Assembly: GCA_026770025.1 (NCBI GenBank)
Contig: JAMXDE010000054.1
Coordinates: forward strand, 310,001-374,000
Length of the DNA: 64,000 nt
Source: Craspedostauros australis
Lineage: Eukaryota > Bacillariophyta > Bacillariophyceae > Mastogloiales > Achnanthaceae
Direction of reading: 5' to 3'
In this document: positions 56,456 to 64,000 of the stretch, in pieces
Layout: every line of letters starts with the position of its first letter
Position numbering within the stretch: the first letter of the stretch is position 1
Notes under the pieces: model-generated
Told to the model about the DNA's origin: nothing
Database searches by the model: none
The model's input: the letters and a program-made list of their open reading frames with translations, nothing else
Position numbers and translations under genes: made by a program

Positions 56456-56597
56456 ATGACCCCCAAAACACACACAAACAACAATAACACATTTAGCGAA
56501 TACATGGATTAGCCGTGATCAAACAATGCTGATGGGATGACTATGGTAGTACCTTCTAGACAATCGACGTGTCCGACACGGACTACTTGGACTACTG

Positions 56598-56849
56598 ATG
56601 GAGTCCCATAGGAAAACGACGCCTATAACGTATTTACCGCGCTTCCCACGACCAACCAAACCACGCGCGAAGAGAAAACTGTCGCCACCAACGTCCAAAT
56701 CAACTGTTCGCACCCGTAGTCGAACTCAAGAAGAAAAGGAAACCGCATCGATCGCACCACAACCAGAACAAGGACAACCCAGGAAACGAAAACGGACAAC
56801 TAGGACATCCTCGCGGGCGGTGCAGGCCAAACATCCGAAACTGAACTAG
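56598..56849 (+). CDS. Small, highly basic ORF
   Basis: 83 residues, dominated by Arg, Lys, Thr and Pro with clusters PRKRKRTTR and KPRAKRKLS. It follows the gene at 55302 on the same strand by about 140 bases and shares its basic composition. It could be a separate small gene or a leftover exon. Confidence 0.35.
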   Translation: MESHRKTTPITYLPRFPRPTKPRAKRKLSPPTSKSTVRTRSRTQEEKETASIAPQPEQGQPRKRKRTTRTSSRAVQAKHPKLN

Positions 56850-57099
56850 TGAGTTGAGACTACTGAATTAAAAGGAGTATTCTATAGCCTATATTACTGT
56901 ATTACAATGTGGTAAATTGGAGCATGGTGCTCTCTTGACTGCTTCATCTGGGCTGCAGCACTGCTGGCGCCATTGTTGTGTTGAAGCTGCATGTGGTGTT
57001 GCTGTCTTCTATTGCTGCTGCCTGCCACTCGTGTTGCTAAGGTTTCTGTGGCTGGGTTGCTGCAGTCTTCCACTTGTGCCATTGTCTGCTCTTGTTGCT

Positions 57100-58990
57100 G
57101 CATCCACTGCTGCTCCTATTTGTGCTCTTGCTTGTGTGTTCTGTTTGCGTCGCTGCTTGTACTCCTGCTCGCACTCCTGCTGTGTTGCTGCTGGCGCTCT
57201 TGCTTGTGTTTCTGTTCGTGTTGTTGCTTGTGTTTCTGTTCGTGCTCTTGCTTGTGCTCCTGCTTATGTCGCTGCTCGTACTCCTGCTCGCACTCCTGCG
57301 TGTGTTGCTGCTTGTGTTGCTGCTCGTACTCTTGCTTGTGCTCCTGCTGTGTTGCTGCTGGCGCTCTTGCTTGTGTTCCTGCTCATGTCGCTGCTTGTGT
57401 TGCTGCTCCTGCTGTTGCTCGTTGCACTCCTGCTTGTGTTGCTGTCCATGCTCCTGCTCGTGCTCCTGCTGTGTTGTTGCTCGTGTTGTTGCTCATGCTG
57501 TTGCTCGTGTTGCTGCTTGTGTTGTTGCTCGTATTCCTGCTCGCGCTCCTGCTTGTGTTGTTGCTTGTGTTGCTGCTCGTGTTGTTGCTTGTGTTGCTTG
57601 TGTTGCTGCTTGTGCTCCTGCTCGCGCTCCTGCTCATGTCGCTGCTTGTGTTGTTGCTCGTGTTGCTGCTGTGTTGCTGCTTGTGTCGCTGCTCGTATTC
57701 CTGCTCGCGCTCCTGCTTGTGGTGTTGCTTGTGGTGTTGCTTGTGGTGTTGCTTGTGGTGTTGCTTGTGTTGCTGCTTGTGTTGCTGCTCCTGCTGTTGC
57801 TCGTTGCACTCCTGCTTGTGTTGCTGTCCATGCTCCTGCTCGTGCTCCTGCTGTGTTGTTGCTCGTGTTGTTGCTCATGCTGTTGCTCGTGTTGCTGCTT
57901 GTGTTGTTGCTCGTATTCCTGCTCGCGCTCCTGCTTGTGTTGTTGCTTGTGTTGCTGCTCGTGTTGTTGCTTGTGTTGCTTGTGTTGCTGCTTGTGCTCC
58001 TGCTCGCGCTCCTGCTCATGTCGCTGCTTGTGTTGTTGCTCGTGTTGCTGCTGTGTTGCTGCTTGTGTCGCTGCTCGTATTCCTGCTCGCGCTCCTGCTT
58101 GTGGTGTTGCTTGTGGTGTTGCTTGTGGTGTTGCTTGTGTTGCTGCTTGTGTTGCTGCTCCTGCTGTTGCTCGTTGCACTCCTGCTTGTGTTGCTGTCCA
58201 TGCTCCTGCTCGTGCTCCTGCTGTGTTGTTGCTCGTGTTGTTGCTCATGCTGTTGCTCGTGTTGCTGCTTGTGTTGTTGCTCGTATTCCTGCTCGCGCTC
58301 CTGCTTGTGTTGTTGCTTGTGTCGCTGCTCGTATTCCTGCTCGCGCTCCTGCTCGCGCTCCTGCTTGTGGTGTTGCTTGTGGTGTTGCTTGTGGTGTTGC
58401 TTGTGTTGCTGCTCCTGCTGTTGCTCGTTGCACTCCTGCTTGTGTTGCTGTCCATGCTCCTGCACGTGCTCCTGCTGTGTTGTTGCTCGTGTTGTTGCTC
58501 ATGCTGTTGCTCGTGTTGCTGCTTGTGCTCCTGCTTGCGCTCCTGCTTGCGCTCCTGCTTGCGCTCCTGCTGTGTCGCTGCTCGTACTCCTGTTTGTGCT
58601 CCTGCTTGTGTCGCTGCTTGTGTTTCTGTTTGTGTTGCTGCTTGCGTCGCTGCTCGTGCTTCTGCTCGCACTCCTGCTGTGTTTCTGTTTGTATTACTGC
58701 CCGTGTTGCTGCTTGTGTCCTTGCTCGTGCTCGTGCTCCTGCTCGCGCTCCTGATCATACTCCTGCTTGTGTTGCTGCTTGTGTTGCTGCTTTTGTTGCT
58801 GCTTTTGTTGCTGCTCCTGCTCGTGTCGCTGCTCGCACTCCTGCTTGTGTTGCTGCTTGTGTTTCTGTTTGTGCACCTGCTCGCGCTCCTGCTGTGTTTC
58901 TGTTTGTGTTGCAGCTCATGCTTTTGCTTGTGTTTGTGTTTGTGTTGCTGCTTGTGCTCCAGCTCGTGCTCTTGCACGTGTTGCTGTTGC
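57100..58990. repeat. CTG/TTG-rich higher-order tandem array
   Basis: Built from short units such as TGCTCGTGTTGCTGC and TGCTTGTGGTGT, the array has larger repeats. The landmark GCTCCTGCTGTTGCTCGTTG recurs at 57405, 57787, 58157 and 58411, giving periods of about 382, 370 and 254 bp. Units are nearly identical. Because the units lack stop codons, several plus-strand frames (Cys/Leu/Ala/Val-rich) and a minus-strand frame (Gln/His/Ser/Arg-rich, 530 codons) are open. None is accepted as a gene without expression evidence. Confidence 0.9.
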
Positions 58991-59040
58991 TCTCCATGGT
59001 GTTGTCTTCTTGTTGTGTTGCTATTGCCATGTTTTCCTTG

Positions 59041-59056
59041 GGGGGGGGGGGGGGGA
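59041..59056. repeat. Homopolymer G tract
   Basis: About sixteen consecutive G residues immediately after the CTG/TTG array. Possible assembly weak point. Confidence 0.85.
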
Positions 59057-60606
59057 TGCTGCAGCGTCGAGGCCAAGGGCCAAGGCCGTTGGATGTCGCC
59101 GCTCCTTCTTTTTGGAGGAGCGCAATTTTTGTGCACAAAGATGTGCACAATGCTGGGTGGGTGTTTCATGCGATGCTGTCGTCGCCAGTTGACGCCAGAT
59201 CTCCCACACTGACATGTGCCAACCACACGTGCACCGGTACGCGTCCCCTCCGTTGTTTTCCGTTGTCACCCCTGTTACGCTTCGCGTTAGTTCTTTCCAG
59301 CACTTTGGAGAAGATGGATGGCGAAGAACAAAGATGTTGATCAGAGTGCGAGGCAGACAATCTCATTGGAAGAAGTGCTCGATGTGGCAGAACTCGCACA
59401 ATAACGACGAGCTCCATCGAATAACTCGATCCAAAATTACGGAATCCGTCGATTGCATTCGCACTCCCACGACCAGCGCCACAAACACACACTTCGAAAT
59501 GGATTGGCAAACGCATGCTTTCGCAACCAAAAAACACGCGAGAATCAGCTCTGATCTGAACCAGGCGGAATGAAGACGTCAATTCGAACGTCTGTCCAAC
59601 CACACGCAACTTTGGCGATGTCATGAGCCACGGAACATGTGACATCACACTGTACTTAACGAAAACATGCAGAACGTCATCACTTTTTCGACTCCGATTA
59701 ACGTCCGTAACGTTGGCAGTGGCACCTCAATTTTTTCAAATCAAGCTTCCCACCAAGCAAAACACAAAGAAAGCGAAAATCAGATAGAAATGGGTTCCAC
59801 GTGTCGTGACATGATCCCCAGAAAAGAAACGTCTGTCTGCTTGCACTGTATTTTGCCTCTAAAACGGTAAATTGCCATCCTTATAACTTTATAACTAAGG
59901 CCTGGACTCACCATATACCACCTGCATGATGTTACCAGCATGATAAAATATACAAATGTAGGTTTTGATTTTTATGAGGGGCCGTACAAGCTTGGGCCAA
60001 AATGCATTCTGCCTGGACCGCACCGCTTTTCGCTCACACGGGTCGTATACGTCCATCTTCACATACATGTTGTGTGGGTAGGTCCGAGCTTCTTCCTTCT
60101 CCCAGTAGAGGACGGGCTCTTGCCCGGGCTTGACTTCAGTCATCGTTGTTCGTTGGACGGTTTGGCAGTTGTTGTTGTTGAGTACGATGTTCAATCGTAA
60201 GGAGTGAATTCACTGTGCCTTATGCCAGCAGACGATTGAGGGATATTTGTAGATTATGATTACCTTCCTTCCTTCTTGCCTCCACCTGCTCTACTTCGCG
60301 TTACTCCACAAGTAGCGCACTCTGCCATGCTGCCTCTGCTTACTCCGTGCCTGTTCCAAGAACCACGCCTGAATTCCAAACCTGCGCCACCTGGTCGCTC
60401 ATTTACTTGCTTTCATGTTTTGGCATCAAGTTTGGTGGTGGCATGTTTCCATATGTTGGCCCTGCAGTTACGACTGAGTTGAGTCTCGCATGGTTGGACT
60501 CGACTGACTGGTCTCAGTCACGGACGTTACCGGACTCGATCCAGTGCTGGCAACAGTAGATACATGACTGGACTCAATTGGGAGACTAGGATATTCTAGC
60601 TAGTTA
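59057..60606. other. Spacer downstream of CHMP4-like copy 2
   Basis: Short overlapping ORFs. A minus-strand ORF at 59895-60142 from ATG contains VYDPCERKAVRSRQNAFWPK and may be the end of a gene or element; it overlaps the dispersed motif at 59985-60055. Nothing else recognised. Confidence 0.4.
59985..60055 (-). repeat. Dispersed conserved motif, inverted copy
   Basis: Reverse complement reads CGACCCGTGTGAGCGAAAAG and continues to match 62258-62326 with few differences over about 55 bases. The two copies lie in inverted orientation on either side of CHMP4-like copy 2. Confidence 0.65.
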
Positions 60607-62011
60607 TCAGTCTAGGTCAGGAGAGCTCGACTCACTTCCCTCACGCAAGGGAAGACACAAGGCCTCGTTGATCTCCTGTGCCAGCTCCGTCTGCTCCTTG
60701 ATGTTATCCATGATGTAATTGAGCCTCTCGATTCCGATCTCGGTGCGAATCTGCTTCATTCTGTTGCATCCCTGCACCAACGCCATGAACGTGTCAGCGT
60801 CCTGAGTAGCACCCTCCAGGCTGATCACCAGGGTCTCCAGAATAATTTTAGTCTCATTTATGGTGTAGATCTCAGACTCGATAGTGTTCTTCAGCTCGAG
60901 GATGGAGATGGTGCCTATCGGTGTAGAGTAAGTATGATAGAATAGCATGTGTTGTTGTGGCATGATGAAGAGAAGAGAGACGGAAGGTTTCCGTCGTTTC
61001 GCACGGTATCATGATCCATAGTTACATCGTGGTTTCATTCCACGGCAGTGCGAGTGCCAGCGATTGTGATGAATTCATTCGGTTGGAACATGGAAATGTC
61101 ATCGTTCGATTCGAGCAGCAAGAAGGTGTTGAGTATTCGTTATTGCGTCATGGCAGTGTCGCAGAAGCGACGCCATTGGGTTTGTCAAGTGGTCACGAGG
61201 TTTGCAATGGGATGTTGCGACCCAACGTTTAACACAGGAGCGGCAGAGAACAAACAAAGAGCGAAGTAAATCAACTTCGTTCGTCGAGCTCAAGTCTTGT
61301 TTGCGGCAAAGGTTGTGTGCGACATCATAGAGCACCACGCTGTGCAGGACCAGAAGAAGGAACAGCCCGCACATTTCCGTGTACTGCGATTGATCGCAAT
61401 CATCCCTGTTGCCTTGTGTGCATGCATCCATCCATCAGCTCTCCCCCATGAGTCCCCATCCGCACTTCCACGGTTACCGACACGCGATATCATTCATGTG
61501 TGCGTGCGCACACAGATGTCAAGAGCATCTTGATCGCATACGAAGGCAACTTTTTTCGGAACTCACCCTTTTTGTCGCCCATTGCTGTCCTCTTCTTGGA
61601 AGTTTTCATTACACTCTGCTTCCTCTTGTGCAAGAACTCCTCTCTGTATTGCGGTACAGATCGTGGTGGTTGCGGGGCATCGAGCAACGTACATCGTTGC
61701 AGAACATAGAGGTAGCAGTTGCCATGCATCATATCGTTGACAATATGTCGACGCAAGGTTGCGGAAGGCAGAAGAAGAAAGACGAACGAACATGGGTGAG
61801 ATGCGTTTTGATGATGAGACGCTCATGGTTGCAAGACAAGGCTCAAATTTGGGATACGGCAATTCTTCTGTTGCGATACGAAAATTGCTTGCGCTTACCT
61901 TGTTTCTACTGCGACGAGGCACTCGCGAAGCTTCATGATGATGACCTGTGGGACGGTTGAGCTCTTGGAGACCGTCGACTCGGTCTTCTTTCCAAACATT
62001 CTGCGAAACAT
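60607..62011 (-). CDS. CHMP4/SNF7-like ESCRT-III protein, copy 2, three exons
   Basis: Exons 61899-62011, 61567-61643 and 60607-60914 join in phase (2 nt then 1 nt) to give 165 residues. Donors are AAG/GTAAGC and AAGG/GTGAGT; acceptors are AATACAG and CCGATAG. The protein begins MFRRMFGKKTES, the basic N-terminus and amphipathic start typical of SNF7. It then has REEFLHKRKQSV, the α1-α2 hairpin region ILELKNTIESEI, and the conserved MDNIKEQTELAQEINEAL helix. SNF7/CHMP4 forms membrane-remodelling filaments in the ESCRT-III pathway in the cytosol. The usual length is about 220 residues; this one is shorter and lacks a clear C-terminal MIT-interacting motif. It lies in a duplicated, transposon-rich segment and differs strongly in exons from copy 1. 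Confidence 0.65.
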
Positions 62012-62027
62012 TGTGGATGTAGTTGGT

Positions 62028-62135
62028 TGGATGCTTGCTTGCTTGTTGTTGCTTGCTTGCTTGTTGTTGCTTGCTTGCTTGCTTGCTCGCTTGCTTGTTG
62101 CTTGCTTGTTGCTTGCTTGCTTGTTGCTTGCTTGG
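62028..62135. repeat. TTGC/TTGTTGC microsatellite upstream of exon 1
   Basis: Repeated TTGCTTGCTTG and TTGTTGC units in the 5' leader of CHMP4-like copy 2. The matching stretch in copy 1 (24692-24750) is shorter and differently arranged. Confidence 0.85.
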
Positions 62136-62257
62136 TGTCTGGAGGAGTCACAAAGATGGACGGACAAGAAAGACGATGTAGAAGTTTGAGGCTGTGGATT
62201 ACGGATTATTGTCGTGTGTGTGTTTTATGAGCCCGGTGAGTGAGTCGACCTTCACTT

Positions 62258-62326
62258 TGTTATGATCCGTGTGAGCGAAAAGCGGCGCGGTTCACCCAGA
62301 AGGCACTTTGGCCAAGGTCGCACTCC
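62258..62326 (+). repeat. Dispersed conserved motif, copy upstream of CHMP4-like copy 2
   Basis: Same as 24869-24937. Lies about 250 bases upstream of exon 1. Confidence 0.6.
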
Positions 62327-62433
62327 CTACATCCAACGAAGAATGCAGTGCGCGATCAAGCAGGGATACGTGGGAAACGGTTAAAATGGGGTTAACATGC
62401 GAACACGGGCATCGCCCAACCATGAGAGACTAG

Positions 62434-64000
62434 TGCCTCAAAGAGCCGGACCCCAAAAATTGGTTACAATTGGTTACAATTGGTTACAGATTTTGGATCC
62501 AATTTTCCCGATCTCAGACTTAAAGTTATAGACACTCAATCGAACATCTCTTTGCATCTACCTAAACTTAAGACTCAGGGCTATCCAGGAAAGCAATAAC
62601 ATTATCTTGTTGTTACTACCATCTTGTCGATCTTTATCTGTTTGTTGACCCCCTTGGTGTGGTTTTTCCATCGGACGACGGACAGACTGGAATTTTTTGG
62701 ATCTCATTGGTTACAGTTGGTTACACGTAGAATTCTACAGGAGTCCGGTAGGATCATGCCTCTTTTGTTCGAGAAATTCGACTCTCCATCTTTGAAGTCT
62801 CCGGATTTAGCGGTCTTTGGCTCAATCTGTACAATAGATATCATTTAAGAATCCTCTCTCCGAGGCGGTCACAACCATATGGTCTATATTGTGTTTGAGT
62901 GCGATGGTATGGAGGTATGCTTGCGTTTAGTGCTCCCATGGAGATCGGAATGATATTTGACCACTCGGATCCGCACTCGGAAGCATGTCTGAAAATTAAA
63001 TTCCGTTGTTCGCGTCATCATGACGTCATGAGGAGGACATAGCAACTCGACTGCGACCATGGCAACAGCAACAGATGCAACACCAACAACAGGTGCAGCA
63101 CCAGCTTTTCTCTACCCCAACCGACATCGCCCTCCTCTCTATCTACTCTCCACTGAACATCGCACCATGAAGATCCGTCCTGGAAGCCACGTATCGAGTC
63201 CATGTGGACCTCTTGTGACCTCTGCAAACAGCAAGGGCAAGGTCCGAAGCATCCTGTATGGTATCGTCCTCAAGTCCCTCCCCAAGAATCACTGGGTTGT
63301 GCACTGGCGTTCCATCAACGCAGTGTGTGAACATGCAGGTACCAAGCTGACTCTCCTGGACAAGACGCGAGTCGATTTGGACAGCAGCTGTGTCGAGGAG
63401 CTCATCCGCACGCAGAGTGTTGGGAAAGGATCAGCTGATCTAGACAAACTGTACAAGACTTCGCGATACCACAAGCTCTGTCACACCACATCAACGTTCA
63501 GTGACACATCTTACTCGCAACGCTCCAATGTCTCATCCCTTCCTAACAGCGCATCAGCCAGCCATGGCGCAGACATGGACGTCTCCAACCGAAACGCGGA
63601 TGGATCTGCGCCAGGAATCTCGATTTGCGGCGACGATGATGCAACAGGTGACCTGCATTCAACGTTTGACCCGAGCACAGGCGATTTGCTCGCGGGTGAT
63701 GAATTGGACTACGTCATGCTACGCGAACAAGAGCCAGCAGGATACTCACACATGGAGGAGAAGAATGAATTGATGAATACTACAGTCACAGTTGGCAAGC
63801 AGAAGCATGCAGTGTCATGGACAGTAGTTGATGACGATTCTATTCAACACCGCGACGACGAGCCTCAAACCAAGCTTGGTGTGGCAGGTTTTGACTTTGG
63901 CAAAAAATGTTTGCGAGATGACACCAACCGTGACCGCATCAACCTGCTGGGACTGGTGCAACATCTGTGGCCAGGTGATTGGAAGCGACAAATTGACGCT
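62434..64000 (+). mobile_element. PiggyBac-like DNA transposon, copy 2, cut by the window edge
   Basis: Begins TGCCTCAAAGAGCCGG right after CTAG at 62430-62433. Almost identical to 12603 onward; it has three instead of two TTGGTTACA motifs next to the left end and a few substitutions. The right end lies outside the window. Confidence 0.92.
63059..64000 (+). CDS. PiggyBac-family transposase, copy 2, 5' part
   Basis: Open from the ATG at 63059 to the window end, 314 codons, in the same frame as the first copy. It covers the divergent N-terminus only; the catalytic core lies beyond the edge. One visible coding difference is ACA to AAA (Thr to Lys) at about 63905. No stops are present in the visible part. 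Confidence 0.9.
   Translation, partial: MATATDATPTTGAAPAFLYPNRHRPPLYLLSTEHRTMKIRPGSHVSSPCGPLVTSANSKGKVRSILYGIVLKSLPKNHWVVHWRSINAVCEHAGTKLTLLDKTRVDLDSSCVEELIRTQSVGKGSADLDKLYKTSRYHKLCHTTSTFSDTSYSQRSNVSSLPNSASASHGADMDVSNRNADGSAPGISICGDDDATGDLHSTFDPSTGDLLAGDELDYVMLREQEPAGYSHMEEKNELMNTTVTVGKQKHAVSWTVVDDDSIQHRDDEPQTKLGVAGFDFGKKCLRDDTNRDRINLLGLVQHLWPGDWKRQIDA

Larger units (their letters stand above)
60777..62433. repeat. Direct segmental duplication, copy 2
   Basis: Matches 23413-25048. Intron 1 has about 4 differences in 255 bases and intron 2 about 6 in 652; much of intron 2 is identical. The right limit of the visible match is the CTAG at 62430-62433, where the piggyBac-like element begins. Confidence 0.9.

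Noticed and set aside
57634-59226. Minus-strand 530-codon Gln/His/Ser-rich ORF
   Set aside because: Same array. Kept as a finding about the repeat, not as a gene, because there is no independent sign of coding.
56917-59340. Plus-strand ORFs of 587-807 codons (Cys/Leu/Val-rich)
   Set aside because: They run through the CTG/TTG tandem array, which lacks stop codons in several frames. Composition is a direct result of the repeat.

Overview
The window looks like nuclear DNA of a photosynthetic stramenopile, most likely a diatom. One small protein carries a signal peptide followed by an A/F cleavage context typical of diatom plastid import. Several genes have short GT-AG introns, and the repeats are Ty1/copia elements, a LINE-type element, a piggyBac-like transposon and a Harbinger-like transposon. 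Species cannot be named from the sequence alone.

Layout. Positions 1-9000 are a host-gene island: a gene fragment cut by the left edge, a four-pass membrane protein, a secreted or organelle-targeted TPMT-like methyltransferase, a long coiled-coil protein, a protein with four copies of a Trp/Gly repeat, and a small plastid-type protein. All except the first fragment are on the minus strand. From about 9.8 kb onward the window is almost entirely mobile DNA. Copia A (9.8-20.4 kb, minus strand) is split by a complete 3763-bp piggyBac-like transposon (12603-16365). A solo LTR and a TA-flanked inverted-repeat element follow. A ~1.6-kb segment (23.4-25.05 kb) carries a truncated copy of an SNF7/CHMP4-like ESCRT-III gene. 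Copia B (25.76-33.75 kb) has both LTRs and abuts a truncated gag of another element. A LINE with apurinic-type endonuclease, RT and RNase H occupies 36.4-44.7 kb on the minus strand. A large DDE-like protein of unrecognised superfamily lies at 47.6-50.6 kb, a Harbinger-like transposase at 51.6-52.7 kb, two 22-bp minisatellite arrays at 53.3-53.9 kb, and two basic/acidic nuclear-type ORFs at 54.5-56.5 kb. A 1.9-kb higher-order CTG/TTG-rich array fills 57.1-59.0 kb. The second, complete copy of the CHMP4-like segment is at 60.6-62.4 kb, and a second copy of the piggyBac-like transposon starts at 62434 and runs off the right edge.

Main observations. (1) The two CHMP4-like copies have introns and flanks that are ~99% identical but exons that differ by ~10%, and most exon differences change amino acids. 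(2) The duplicated segment gives a natural empty/filled site pair showing that the piggyBac-like element inserts at CTAG, not the canonical TTAA. The other insertion, inside copia A, also has a CTAG duplication, and removing element plus one CTAG restores the copia reading frame exactly. (3) Most stops in the copia A and LINE ORFs fit C-to-T or G-to-A transitions. (4) The copia A gag has an unusual hydrophobic membrane-type domain. Counts and alignments were made by eye and should be recomputed.
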